From positions 48,136 through 112,135 of the forward strand of contig CAMYMU010000048.1 of the NCBI GenBank assembly GCA_947259575.1: a stretch of 64,000 bases of DNA. The letters are read 5' to 3'. Positions 1 through 9,056 of the stretch are shown here, in pieces (the stretch's first letter is position 1; every line of letters starts with the position of its first letter). The DNA comes from an uncultured Ectothiorhodospiraceae bacterium (GTDB lineage Bacteria; Pseudomonadota; Gammaproteobacteria; UBA6429; Thiohalophilaceae). Position numbers and translations under genes: made by a program. The notes under the pieces were generated by a model. That model did no database searches, had not been told where the DNA came from, and saw only the letters and a program-made list of their open reading frames with translations.

Positions 1-789
1 TTTCTTAGGTATTAAACTGAGATCTGTTTCCTTCAAGAGTTTACGTGGTGGTAGAGGACGTTTATTCTTTTCTGCTAGGGTACCAAAACCCATATTAACA
101 TCTTGATCAGCCATGGTAGTTGCGACATTCACTTTACCTTCTAATACCTCAGCTCGCATGACTTTTCCACTTGTATCAATATCTACACGATAGCGGGTAC
201 CACGTACTGCAGCTACTGCTGCTGGAGTGAGTATTTCATATCGCGAGTTTGACTTTCGTAAAGGAATAACCTGTGTTTCTAAGCCACCACGCTGCAAGCG
301 CAACTGTGTATCAACCATGCCTGTATTTTCATAGGCACTCAAGGAGTCTAGAATTAACTCAGATTCAGACTCTAATAATATAATAGACCCGTCAGCAAAT
401 CGTAAAGTAGCAGATGCGTCGCTTCCAATTATTATCCTATCCCCAATGAGCAGTTGATCATTTTCTTGGACAACGTTTTTTTCACCACTACTACGAATAG
501 CATGCACATTTCCTCGCGTAAAAGTTATTGTCACAGACTCGGGCTGGTGTTTTAACCACGAAACGGGGATTCGCAGGCGAATCCCTGGGCTTAGTTGTTT
601 TGGTATATTGACGCTATTATATTCTTTTAGCTTCTTCCAGTCGTCGACTGACTTTAGATAGGTTTTGCTAATATTCCAGAGGTTATCGCCAGGCCGTGTT
701 GTATATATCCAGTCCTGTGCGATTACTGTATCTGATATTATGCAAAAACTTATCAGCAGTAAAAAATATAAATTGATTTTCTTACTCAT
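1..789 (-). CDS. LysM-FecR domain protein (partial, cut by window edge)
   Basis: The reading frame opens at ATG 787-789 and stays open to base 1, giving 263 codons; the C-terminus lies outside the window. A signal peptide (about residues 1-25, ending VIAQ) is followed by a LysM-like domain containing TTRPGDNLWNIS, which in this family binds peptidoglycan. A FecR domain follows, with the typical VRGTRYRV segment near residue 195. The protein should therefore be periplasmic and wall-associated. It starts 18 bases after the response regulator gene on the same strand, so the two probably form one operon. FecR domains are known from sigma-factor signalling, but no FecI-type sigma factor or FecA receptor is seen here, so that role is not implied. 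In other genomes such proteins often lie beside CHASE2 signalling proteins; what follows here cannot be seen. Confidence 0.8.
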   Translation of the reverse strand, partial: MSKKINLYFLLLISFCIISDTVIAQDWIYTTRPGDNLWNISKTYLKSVDDWKKLKEYNSVNIPKQLSPGIRLRIPVSWLKHQPESVTITFTRGNVHAIRSSGEKNVVQENDQLLIGDRIIIGSDASATLRFADGSIILLESESELILDSLSAYENTGMVDTQLRLQRGGLETQVIPLRKSNSRYEILTPAAVAAVRGTRYRVDIDTSGKVMRAEVLEGKVNVATTMADQDVNMGFGTLAEKNKRPLPPRKLLKETDLSLIPKK

Positions 790-807
790 AATTTAATGAT
801 TAAAGTT

Positions 808-1485
808 TTAAACAGATTCTAATCGATAGCCATGCCCATATATAGAAACAACTCGCCAGCCATGTTCTGGTCCAAGCTCTATTTTTTGTCGAACTGAACT
901 AATATGTGTATCTACGGTTCTTGTATTTAACTCTACATTTTGGCCCCACACAGCTTCCATAATGTGCTTTCTACTTAATAAGCGGCCTTTATTTTTAAAA
1001 AGTAAAAGAGCCAAATCAAACTCTTTTCTAGTCAAAACAATTTTTTTGCTTTCATAATTAACACTTAAGTCCCCACTACAGAATTCATATGGGCTCGTAT
1101 CAATATTCTCTTCAGTTTTAATCCCTGCTCTTCTTGCAATCGCTTCGATTCTAGCCAGTAATTCATGCTGCTTTACTGGCTTAACCATATAATCATCTGC
1201 ACCTGTCTTCAATGCAAAAACAATATCACTCTCATTGTCACGATTAGTCGCAAATATGACTGGCACATGCCAGTCAACCTGCTGGCGAACTTTTTCTAAA
1301 ACTTCAGCACCTGAGATATCAGGTAATTCCCAATCAAGTATAGCTAAATCATAGTTTTCTCGATTGATAGCCTTAAGAAATTCCTGCCCAGTTTCATAAC
1401 CAACACAGTTATGTCCAGCTGTATTAAGCCATGATTGATACAACTCTAGTAAAGCAGAATCATCTTCGAGGATTGCAATTCGCAC
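808..1485 (-). CDS. OmpR-family two-component response regulator
   Basis: This 225-residue protein has a receiver domain (about 1-120) followed by an OmpR/PhoB winged-helix DNA-binding domain (about 130-225). The acidic pair EDD near residue 8 and the phosphoacceptor Asp in LAILDWELPD near residue 51 are present, as is the conserved Lys in VKPVK. The C-terminal half contains the typical TRKEFDLALLLF and RTVDTHISSVRQKI segments, and the length is normal for the family. No histidine kinase lies in the window, so its partner is unknown. It precedes the LysM-FecR gene on the same strand and probably shares its promoter. Confidence 0.93.
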   Translation of the reverse strand: MRIAILEDDSALLELYQSWLNTAGHNCVGYETGQEFLKAINRENYDLAILDWELPDISGAEVLEKVRQQVDWHVPVIFATNRDNESDIVFALKTGADDYMVKPVKQHELLARIEAIARRAGIKTEENIDTSPYEFCSGDLSVNYESKKIVLTRKEFDLALLLFKNKGRLLSRKHIMEAVWGQNVELNTRTVDTHISSVRQKIELGPEHGWRVVSIYGHGYRLESV

Positions 1486-1637
1486 AAATAATCCTTTTTA
1501 ATAAAAATCGCTATAAGTATCTAACTCTGACTAATTAACACATTTAGTATATCTTCGTTGTAATAATAGAATGACCAGACGTAAAAAACTACATCTGGTC
1601 ACAAATCATATAGACGAACTCAGTCATTGAATTTACT

Positions 1638-1850
1638 TTAACAACCTAATTCTACTGACCGATTATTGGCTCGTCCGCTGGCTTTACTATTACTTGCTAT
1701 AGGTTCATCTTCGCCGTAACCCTTGGCAGTTAAAGTATCTTCTCTAATACCTTTACCAATCATTATATCCACCTGGTTAAACTGCACAGAACCATTTGAA
1801 AATTTAAGTTCACGTAAAACTAGACTAGATTCTACTATCCAGTTTTTTAC
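1638..1850 (-). pseudogene. OmpA-family C-terminal domain remnant
   Basis: On the minus strand the frame ending at the TAA at 1638-1640 encodes a segment with LTAKGYGEDEPIASN and SGRANNRSVELGC. This is the C-terminal peptidoglycan-binding end of OmpA/MotB-type domains, known for the pattern GYGExxPIxxN...GRxxNRxVEL. Upstream in the same frame is LKFSNGSVQF, which resembles the first strand of the same domain. The roughly 50 residues expected between them, including the N..LS..RA block, are absent, and no convincing start codon precedes it. I read it as a decayed gene with an internal deletion. It may have belonged with the FecR/response-regulator pair downstream. Confidence 0.6.
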
Positions 1851-2016
1851 GTATCTGTTTAGCTAGACCAAAATAAAGAACAAAATCAATCATCTATTTC
1901 TCGATCGCTATCAGCAAAAAATATAGCTAACACATGGTGTGATATACCAACCTTGTTCACTCGCGAGCAATGTTACTGATAATAGGCAATAGTACTATTA
2001 ACTAAAGACACCAATC

Positions 2017-2358
2017 TTATTTTTTATCTTTTTTAGATTTCTTGTCTTTTTTGGATTTTTTATCTTTCTTGGATTTCTTATCTTTCTTGGATTTCTTATC
2101 TTTCTTGTCTGTTTTAGACTTCTTATCCTTTGTGGCCTTTTCACCCTTCTTACCTTTGGCCCTACAATATCCTTTGACTTTTGTACCATCTTGTTTAGTA
2201 AATCCCTTAACCCAAACACACGTGCTTTTACCCGAGCATTGCGATTTTGCCATACCTTTACAGGCTGACGCCGCATAGGCATTAGTTGACACTAATAGCG
2301 CCATTAACATTGTTAACCCAACAAGACTTTTCAAATATTCTTTGTAATACAATTTCAT
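2017..2358 (-). CDS. Secreted protein with lysine-rich KKDKKS repeat tail
   Basis: The 113-residue product has an N-terminal signal peptide (about 1-29, ending TNAYAAS). A short globular part follows with four cysteines (ACKG, QCSG, TCVW, YCRA) in about 40 residues, then a tail of about 50 residues made almost only of Lys, Asp and Ser in six-residue KKDKKS units. The tail is encoded by 18-base tandem repeats. Similar polybasic tails bind nucleic acids, lipopolysaccharide or polyphosphate, but no family is recognised here. The gene stands alone between the OmpA remnant and the PstS-like genes. The open frame on the opposite strand is a shadow of the repeat. Confidence 0.7.
   Translation of the reverse strand: MKLYYKEYLKSLVGLTMLMALLVSTNAYAASACKGMAKSQCSGKSTCVWVKGFTKQDGTKVKGYCRAKGKKGEKATKDKKSKTDKKDKKSKKDKKSKKDKKSKKDKKSKKDKK
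2032..2103. repeat. Four tandem 18-bp units in a coding region
   Basis: Four consecutive 18-base units run from 2032 to 2103. The two at 2068-2085 and 2086-2103 are identical, and the other two differ at a few bases. Because 18 is a multiple of three, unit gain or loss by slippage would change the length of the lysine tail without shifting the frame. Confidence 0.85.
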
Positions 2359-2547
2359 TTTATAATCCCCTGTACGTTACATTCATAAAATGCTTTATAA
2401 GCTATATTGAATTGTGTAAATAGGGCCAAACTGTCAGATAGTGTCAGATCTTCACGTCCATATAGAAATTAGCCAAAGAACTTACTAAACAAAACGATTC
2501 AATACCAAGCTCATTGGTGAACAAGTTGTTCTAATTCACATCGCAAT

Positions 2548-2569
2548 AAAAAAGGGGCCTTACGGCCCC
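2548..2569 (-). terminator. Rho-independent terminator of the first PstS-like gene
   Basis: Read on the minus strand, a GGGGCC/GGCCCC stem with a four-base loop (2554-2569) is followed by six T. It lies about 30 bases after the stop of the binding-protein gene. Confidence 0.88.
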
Positions 2570-2598
2570 TTCCCTTTGTTTATTGATTATTGCTAGTA

Positions 2599-3513
2599 CT
2601 ATTTTTTTCCGCCAGTCTGAAAGAGACCTTTATCAGTCGCATCATCGTATTGCTCAATCTGTTTCATCACCAGGCCAATTGCATCCGAATAGGGGACTGA
2701 ACCAGCTGCCTTTATCACAGCACGCCCTTCACGCGATAAAGCAAAGGTTATGAAATCTTTCACTTTCTGGTCAGCAGATGCACGTCCTTTGGTCACCAAA
2801 TACAAGGGTCGATATAATACATAGGAGCCACTTTTAATATTTTCATAGCTAGGCTCCTTACCGTTCAGCTTCAGGATCTTCACTTTACGACGCTTGGCAC
2901 TACTAATACCTGTTGTGCCAATACCGAACTTATTTTTCTGAACCCCTTTTTCGACAGGCCCTGAAGATCTTTCTATATATTTGGCGCCAGGAAATCCTTG
3001 ATCGAAATTGGCAAATACTAGTTCTCTCAAGGTACGTCCAACTCCAGAAAACTTACCACGGCGAACATATAGCTCAATCGGTTTGTTTGGACCGCCAAGC
3101 TCTTTCCAGTTTTTGAGTTTACCCAGATAAATATTTTTCAGGTCACTCACTGAAATCGAATCAACAGGGTTATCCGGATGCACAATAACAACTAAGGCAT
3201 CCCAGGCAACAGGTACCTGATAGGCACCTCGCTCTTCAGGATGGCCTTCAATAATGGGACGGCAGGCACCACCGATGTCAATTGCACCCTTTGAAGCATT
3301 GCGAATGCCCTTGGTCGCACCACCACCCTTGAGGTTGACCTTGATGCCGGTCTTCTTCTCATAGGCCTTGGCAAGCTCAGCCATAAAGGCTTTTTTAGTA
3401 ATACCACAACCCGCCCAAAGTATGCTGGAATCCTGAGGTTTCGCCACAGAAACACCTGCGGTGGAGAACGATATAGTCAGTAGCAAAATTAAGTAATATG
3501 CCGAACGGTGCAT
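2599..3513 (-). CDS. PstS-like periplasmic substrate-binding protein (copy 1)
   Basis: This 304-residue protein has a signal peptide (about 1-24) and a type II periplasmic binding fold of the PstS-like group. Typical segments are LWAGCGITKKAF, GGGATKGIRNASKGAIDIGGACRP and the AWDALVVIVHPDNPV hinge. The ligand is probably phosphate or a related oxyanion, but no PstC, PstA or PstB is present in the window, so it may serve in sensing or scavenging rather than in an adjacent transporter. It has its own terminator and lies downstream of a close paralogue. The two proteins agree over most of their length outside the signal peptide. The substrate is inferred from the family only. Confidence 0.85.
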   Translation of the reverse strand: MHRSAYYLILLLTISFSTAGVSVAKPQDSSILWAGCGITKKAFMAELAKAYEKKTGIKVNLKGGGATKGIRNASKGAIDIGGACRPIIEGHPEERGAYQVPVAWDALVVIVHPDNPVDSISVSDLKNIYLGKLKNWKELGGPNKPIELYVRRGKFSGVGRTLRELVFANFDQGFPGAKYIERSSGPVEKGVQKNKFGIGTTGISSAKRRKVKILKLNGKEPSYENIKSGSYVLYRPLYLVTKGRASADQKVKDFITFALSREGRAVIKAAGSVPYSDAIGLVMKQIEQYDDATDKGLFQTGGKK

Positions 3514-3646
3514 TTCTATACTCCATATAGTTTACTGGTCACCTACTTATTGTCGGAAGATTTTCCCGAAACTTTACAAAAAGTTTCATAAATGGCTGGG
3601 GAATGCAAAATAACCGATTGATATTATTGACTAAATTAGTCTGATT

Positions 3647-3668
3647 AAAAAAGGGGCCAAAAGGCCCC
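3647..3668 (-). terminator. Rho-independent terminator of the second PstS-like gene
   Basis: On the minus strand a GGGGCC/GGCCCC stem around a four-base loop (3653-3668) is followed by six T. It resembles the terminator of the paralogue downstream, as if gene and terminator were duplicated together. Confidence 0.85.
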
Positions 3669-3697
3669 CTCTCTACTTTCGATAACCTAAGTGCAGA

Positions 3698-4612
3698 CTA
3701 GCGTTTTGCAGCCGTCTGATGCAGACCTTTATCAGTCGCGTCATCGTATTGCTCAATCTGTTTCATCACCAGACCCATGGCATCAGAATACGGCACTGAG
3801 CCGGCTCGCTTGATTACGCCACGACCCTCTCTAGATAAAGCAAAGGTAATAAATTCCTTCACTTTTTTATCTGCTGAGGCACGCCCCTTAGTGACAAGGT
3901 ATAACGGGCGGTACAATACATAGGAACCACTTTTAATGTTTTCGTAATTAGGTTCTTTACCATTAAGTTTTAGTATTTTTACTTTACGGCGTTTAGCACT
4001 ACTGATACCTGTGGTGCCTAAACCTAGCATATTGGTTTGTATCCCTTTTTCCAATGGCCCTGAAGATCGTACGATGTGTTTTGCACCGGCAAAGCTTTGA
4101 TCAAAGTTTGCAAAGACTAATTCACGTAAAGTTCTGCCTACGCCAGAGATCTTGCCACGACGGACATACAATTCGATAGGTTTATCCCAACCACCAAGCT
4201 GATTCCAGTTTTTGATCTTACCGGTATAAATATCCTGTAATTGTCTAACTGAGATAGTATCAACGGGATTCTTAGGGTGAACGATAACAACCAGTGCATC
4301 CCAGGCGACAGGCACTTGATAAGCACTTCGCTCTTCAGCGTGGCCATCAATAATCGGGCGACAAGCACCCCCTATATCAATGGCACCCTTTGAAGCATTG
4401 CGAATGCCCTTGGTCGCACCACCACCTTTGAGGTTGACCTTGATGCCGGTCTTTTTCTCATAGGCCTTGGCAAGTTCTGCCATGAATGCCTTTTTAGTGA
4501 TACCACAACCTGCCCAAAGCAAGCTTGTACCCTGCTGTTCAACAGCCAGTGCACTAGTGGCGAAAAATGATAACGCGGTCGATAAAAGAAGTAATTTAAA
4601 ACTACGAGCCAT
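3698..4612 (-). CDS. PstS-like periplasmic substrate-binding protein (copy 2)
   Basis: This is a second 304-residue member of the same family with a cleavable signal peptide (ending SALAVE). It carries the same landmarks as its neighbour: LWAGCGITKKAF, GGGATKGIRNASKG and AWDALVVIVHPKNPV. The two genes are tandem on one strand, about 180 bases apart, each with its own terminator, so they are a local duplication. Most of the nucleotide alignment shows many silent differences, but one 98-base stretch is nearly identical. The start is supported by a purine-rich stretch (GGAGG) just upstream. No transporter subunits are adjacent, so the role remains an inference. Confidence 0.85.
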   Translation of the reverse strand: MARSFKLLLLSTALSFFATSALAVEQQGTSLLWAGCGITKKAFMAELAKAYEKKTGIKVNLKGGGATKGIRNASKGAIDIGGACRPIIDGHAEERSAYQVPVAWDALVVIVHPKNPVDTISVRQLQDIYTGKIKNWNQLGGWDKPIELYVRRGKISGVGRTLRELVFANFDQSFAGAKHIVRSSGPLEKGIQTNMLGLGTTGISSAKRRKVKILKLNGKEPNYENIKSGSYVLYRPLYLVTKGRASADKKVKEFITFALSREGRGVIKRAGSVPYSDAMGLVMKQIEQYDDATDKGLHQTAAKR

Positions 4613-5405
4613 GACATAACCTCCATGCCTTTAAAACCTGCCCGTCCCCTACAGATTTTTTAACGATAGAATATTAATTTATCCTTATTTACTTATAGAC
4701 TTGGTGTAATTATGATTTGACTATTTATATCTTCGCTTCCCTACGAAGTTGATTTAGTTTACTCCATCTAAAAAAAATGATCATTTATAAAAGCGAGTAA
4801 TTTCAAAGAGCTAATAAAATAAAGCGAACTACGTCATATTTAATAAGGGCATCGCATGCTGATCATTGTTTTATACAAAAACTCTACGAAAAATTAACAG
4901 GCTTAAAACGAAAAAAGAGATCGGATTCAATCCCATAAATATTATTTTGAATTGTAGTAGAAAAGAACCGCGTAAATAAAAAACTGACCCCGTGATTGGC
5001 AAACTTTGAGGGATCGTACAGGTACAAATTTTTATTAATTTATTTAGACGGGATTTCTACAATCTTCTTAGTTCGTCTGACAAACGAGAAAATGCGTTTC
5101 AATCTAATTTGCACCGTCAGCATAAGACGCCCCAATATTTAGTCGCGTTAAGATCTGCCGATACCTAGCATGCTTACCTATCTGGTCTAATATTGTCTCC
5201 ACCAGCTTGGACTAGATATCACATTAGCTGGGGGATCCATAAATCCCATAAATATATTACTTTATTAGTATTTTCTTATATACTAGACAGTTCTATATTG
5301 CCCAACTCGCCTAATCAGGCACACGTGCCAGACCGGTTATGGCATTAGAAAACTTTACTCGAATAGGTTCTAACCTATTGTAATAAATAGAAATATGAGG
5401 TTCTC
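4613..5405. other. Long AT-rich non-coding region upstream of soeA
   Basis: About 790 bases lie between the divergent PstS-like gene and soeA. No frame with a recognisable product was found on either strand. A possible -10 hexamer TATACT lies at about 5278, but its -35 partner is weak. A perfect palindrome lies close to the soeA start and is listed separately. Confidence 0.6.
5362..5379. promoter_or_regulatory. Palindrome (8+2+8) just upstream of soeA
   Basis: AATAGGTT, two bases, AACCTATT form a perfect inverted repeat ending 26 bases before the soeA ATG. The ribosome-binding site (GAGG at about 5397) follows it. It could be an operator for a dimeric regulator or a hairpin in the mRNA leader. 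There is no T-run, so it is not a terminator. Confidence 0.5.
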
Positions 5406-8306
5406 ATGACAGTTGTCCACGACCCACTCCAGGCCCCCGAAGGCCGCATCGAAACCAAAAACACCACGTGTTACATGTGCGCCTGTCGCTGCGGTATCCG
5501 GGTAACCTTGCGCGATGGGGAAGTGCGTTACATTCAAGGCAACCCCGACCATCCGTTGAACAAGGGTATCATCTGCGCCAAAGGTGCCTCCGGCATCATG
5601 AAGCAATACTCACCTGCTCGACTCACCAAACCCCTGCGTCGTAAAGAAGGCAGTGAACGTGGTGATGCCGAATTCGAGGAGATCTCCTGGGACGAAGCGT
5701 TCAGCATTATGGAAGAGCGCCTTGCGCATCTACGTGCCACTGACCCGAAAAAGTTTGCGCTGTTCACCGGCCGTGATCAGATGCAGGCCTTAACCGGTAT
5801 GTTCGCCAAGCAATACGGCACCCCAAATTATGCGGCCCACGGTGGTTTTTGTTCGGTCAATATGGCCGCTGGCATGATCTATACCATGGGTGGCAGCTTC
5901 TGGGAATTCGGTGGTCCTGACCTGGAACGCGCCAAGCTGTTTGTCATGATCGGTACCGCTGAGGACCACCATTCCAATCCGATGAAAATGGAGCTGTCCA
6001 AATTCAAACGCAATGGTGGTCGCTTTATCTCAGTCAATCCAGTGCGTACTGGTTACTCAGCGATCGCCGATGAATGGGTACCGATCAAACCTGGCACCGA
6101 TGGCGCCTTATTCTTAGCCATCATTCACGAGCTGATTCGCACGGGTCTGTATGACCGTGACTTCCTCGTGCAATACACCAACTCGGCTGAACTGGTCAGT
6201 ACCGATGAAGACAGTGATGACTTCGGCCTGTTTGCCCGCACCGATATCCCCCAGGACCCAGACTGTTTTGACCCTCAAGATAGAGTTTGGTGGGACCGCA
6301 ATTCAGATAAAGCCGTGCATGCACGCACCAAAGATGCGGATCCATTCCTATTAGGTGAATTCACCCTGGCGGATGGCCGCGAAGCCAAACCATCTTTCCA
6401 GTTATTAAAGGATAGAGTTGAGGATTACACCCCAGAGTGGGCATCTGAAGTCACCGGGATCCCGGTGGAAACCATCAAGCGCCTTGCCCACGAAATGGGC
6501 ATTACCGCACGTGATGAGAAGATCGAATTGCCGATCGCCTGGACCGATGTCTGGGGTAAAGACCATGACACCGTCACCGGTAACCCGGTAGCCTTCCATG
6601 CTATGCGTGGTCTGGCAGCCCACTCAAATGGCTTCCAGACCATTCGTGCCTTAACCATCCTAATGACCATCCTCGGCACGATTGATCGCCCAGGTGGTTT
6701 CCGTCATAAGGCGCCATTCCCTCGTCCCATACCACCTTGTGCCAAGACCCCGAAATCACCAGATGATGTTAAACCGAATACACCACTGAACGGCATGCCA
6801 TTGGGTTGGCCGGCAACTCCAGATGATCTATTTGTTGATGAAAACAACCAACCAGTACGTCTTGATAAAGCCTTTTCCTGGGAATTCCCACTCGCCGCAC
6901 ACGGTCTGATGCAAAATGCGATCACCAACGCCTGGCGCCAGGATCCATATCCGATTGATACCTTGATGATCTTCATGGCGAACATGGCCTGGAACTCCAC
7001 CATGAACACCGCCAATGTGCGTGACATGTTGAATGACAAAGACGAAAACGGTGAATACAAAATTCCATACTTGATCGTCTGCGATGCCTTCCAATCGGAA
7101 ATGGTTGCGTATGCAGATCTGGTGCTACCAGATACTACCTATTTAGAACGTCATGATACGATCAGTATGCTGGATCGCCCTATTTCCGAATACGACGGTC
7201 CGGTGGATTCCGTTCGTATTCCTGTTGTGCCACCAACGGGTGAAACCAAGCCGTTCCAGGAAGTCCTGATCGAATTGGGTTCACGCCTAAATTTACCTGC
7301 CTTCACTAATAAAGATGGTTCACGCAAATACCGTGATTATCCGGACTTTATCGTGAACTTCGAAACCGAGCCAGGTTCCGGTATCGGCTTCCTCGCAGGT
7401 TGGCGTGGCAAGGGTGGTGAGAAGTTCATGAAAGGTGAACCGAACCCGAACCAGTGGGAAATGTATGAGAAGAACAATTGCGTGTTCCATTATGAGATGC
7501 CTAAGTCATACCAGTACATGCGCAACTGGAACCGCGGTTACTTAAACTGGGCACAGGAACATCGCCTGTTACGTTATGCCGAACCCATCAACATTCATAT
7601 TTATTCTGAAATCCTGATGAACTTCCGTTTGGCTGCACAAGGTAAGCGTGAAGGCAAACAACCACCTGAGCATTTGCGTAAGCGTGTTGAAACTTACTTC
7701 GATCCGTTACCGTTCTATTTTGAACCACTGGAAAATCACTTAACGGATAAACATAAATATCCACTCAATGCCGTGACCCAACGTCCGATGGCGATGTACC
7801 ACTCATGGGATTCGCAAAACGCCTGGTTACGTCAGATCCATACCTATAACTTTATGTATGTACATCCCAAGACTGCCTCCGCCGCTGGCATTAAAGATGG
7901 TGGCTGGATGTGGGCCGAATCCATGCACGGTAAAGTACGCTGCTTGTGCCGTTATAGTGAATCGGTTGAACCGGGTACCGTCTGGACCTGGAATGCGATT
8001 GGTAAGTCGAAAGGTGCATGGCGATTAGATAAAGATGCCAATGAATCTGAAAAAGGTTTCTTGTTAAATCACCTCATCAGTGAAGAGTTACCAGCCCATG
8101 AAGCGGGAGAACATGTCTCTAACTCGGATCCGAATACCGGACAGGCCGCCTGGTATGACGTACGCGTACGTATTTATCCAGCAGCTGAAGACGAAGATAA
8201 AACCAGTTATCCGCAATTTGATGAGATGCCAGCCTTACCCGGTACCGGTAAGACCGGCAAAGTGTTGAAGTACTTTGCGGGTATGTTTAAGAAGAAGGCG
8301 GGTTAG
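5406..8306 (+). CDS. soeA: Sulfite-oxidising enzyme, molybdopterin subunit SoeA
   Basis: This 966-residue molybdopterin oxidoreductase of the DMSO-reductase superfamily begins with a [4Fe-4S] site (C22, C25, C29 and C57, in CYMCACRC and IICAKG). Cys149 in HGGFCSVN is the likely Mo ligand. No twin-arginine signal precedes the cluster, so the enzyme should be cytoplasmic, as described for SoeABC of Allochromatium vinosum, which oxidises sulfite to sulfate. The protein is followed five bases later by the ferredoxin subunit and then by an NrfD-type membrane anchor, the standard soeABC order. The closest alternative is a polysulfide or thiosulfate reductase, but those usually carry a Tat signal and face the periplasm. 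The upstream palindrome suggests specific control. Confidence 0.9.
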   Translation: MTVVHDPLQAPEGRIETKNTTCYMCACRCGIRVTLRDGEVRYIQGNPDHPLNKGIICAKGASGIMKQYSPARLTKPLRRKEGSERGDAEFEEISWDEAFSIMEERLAHLRATDPKKFALFTGRDQMQALTGMFAKQYGTPNYAAHGGFCSVNMAAGMIYTMGGSFWEFGGPDLERAKLFVMIGTAEDHHSNPMKMELSKFKRNGGRFISVNPVRTGYSAIADEWVPIKPGTDGALFLAIIHELIRTGLYDRDFLVQYTNSAELVSTDEDSDDFGLFARTDIPQDPDCFDPQDRVWWDRNSDKAVHARTKDADPFLLGEFTLADGREAKPSFQLLKDRVEDYTPEWASEVTGIPVETIKRLAHEMGITARDEKIELPIAWTDVWGKDHDTVTGNPVAFHAMRGLAAHSNGFQTIRALTILMTILGTIDRPGGFRHKAPFPRPIPPCAKTPKSPDDVKPNTPLNGMPLGWPATPDDLFVDENNQPVRLDKAFSWEFPLAAHGLMQNAITNAWRQDPYPIDTLMIFMANMAWNSTMNTANVRDMLNDKDENGEYKIPYLIVCDAFQSEMVAYADLVLPDTTYLERHDTISMLDRPISEYDGPVDSVRIPVVPPTGETKPFQEVLIELGSRLNLPAFTNKDGSRKYRDYPDFIVNFETEPGSGIGFLAGWRGKGGEKFMKGEPNPNQWEMYEKNNCVFHYEMPKSYQYMRNWNRGYLNWAQEHRLLRYAEPINIHIYSEILMNFRLAAQGKREGKQPPEHLRKRVETYFDPLPFYFEPLENHLTDKHKYPLNAVTQRPMAMYHSWDSQNAWLRQIHTYNFMYVHPKTASAAGIKDGGWMWAESMHGKVRCLCRYSESVEPGTVWTWNAIGKSKGAWRLDKDANESEKGFLLNHLISEELPAHEAGEHVSNSDPNTGQAAWYDVRVRIYPAAEDEDKTSYPQFDEMPALPGTGKTGKVLKYFAGMFKKKAG

Positions 8307-8311
8307 AACAA

Positions 8312-9043
8312 ATGACACAATTAGCATTAATCATTGACTTAAACGTCTGCGTTGGCTGCCATGCCTGCGTAACTTCCTGTAAGGAATGGAACACGTCAGG
8401 CTCGGCGGGTTTCATGACCGATGAAAATCCTTATAGCAAAGACCCAACCGGTACATTCTTTAATCGCGTACAAACTTACGAGATTGGCGAGTTCCCTGCG
8501 ACAGAAACGCTTCACTTTCCAAAGAGTTGTTTGCATTGTGAAGATCCACCCTGCGTACCTGTCTGCCCAACGGGTGCCAGTTACAAGCGCAAGGAAGACG
8601 GGATTGTTTTAGTCGATTATGACAAGTGTATTGGTTGTCGTTATTGTTCTTGGGCTTGTCCTTATGGTGTTCGCGAAATCGATGAAACTCAAAAGGTTAT
8701 GAAAAAATGTACCTTATGTGTCGATCGCATATATGACGAGGAACTACCTGAGTCAGAACGTAAACCAGCGTGTGTATTGGCATGTCCAACTAGCGCACGT
8801 TTGTTTGGTGACGTTCATGACTCCGAATCAGATGTCTCGGTCACTATTCGCGAAGAAGGTGGTTATCAGCTTATGCCTGAATGGGGCACAAAGCCTGCGA
8901 ACCATTATCTGCCACGCCGTAAGACGCGCATGAATATCCATGAAGATGAATTGCAGCGCGCAGATAATCCATTGAAGAAAGAAGAGCGTGGACCAAGTGC
9001 ACCTGTCGATGCACCCACTCTTGATGATAGTACCAGTTGGTAA
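8312..9043 (+). CDS. soeB: Sulfite-oxidising enzyme, iron-sulfur subunit SoeB
   Basis: This 243-residue protein is the electron-transfer subunit of the complex. It contains four groups of cysteines typical of DmsB/PsrB/SoeB proteins: CVGCHACVTSC at the N-terminus, CLHCEDPPCVPVCP, CIGCRYCSWACP and CTLCVDRI with a later CVLACP, which should hold four [4Fe-4S] clusters. It passes electrons from SoeA to the membrane subunit. The gene lies five bases behind soeA and ends 13 bases before the soeC start. It has no signal peptide, which agrees with a cytoplasmic complex. Confidence 0.92.
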   Translation: MTQLALIIDLNVCVGCHACVTSCKEWNTSGSAGFMTDENPYSKDPTGTFFNRVQTYEIGEFPATETLHFPKSCLHCEDPPCVPVCPTGASYKRKEDGIVLVDYDKCIGCRYCSWACPYGVREIDETQKVMKKCTLCVDRIYDEELPESERKPACVLACPTSARLFGDVHDSESDVSVTIREEGGYQLMPEWGTKPANHYLPRRKTRMNIHEDELQRADNPLKKEERGPSAPVDAPTLDDSTSW

Positions 9044-9056
9044 CGAGGAATTTAGT

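Noticed and set aside
1..789. Ferric-citrate type FecIR signalling for the FecR proteins
   Set aside because: No ECF sigma factor or FecA-type receptor lies beside either FecR protein, and the LysM or TPR architectures differ from FecR.
2032..2103. Direct repeats that could suggest a CRISPR array
   Set aside because: Units of 18 bp are head-to-tail without spacers and encode a lysine-rich tail in frame; no cas genes are present.
2042..2278. Open frame on the plus strand with FLDFLS repeats
   Set aside because: It is the opposite-strand shadow of the lysine repeats; the minus-strand frame has a signal peptide and a sensible globular part.
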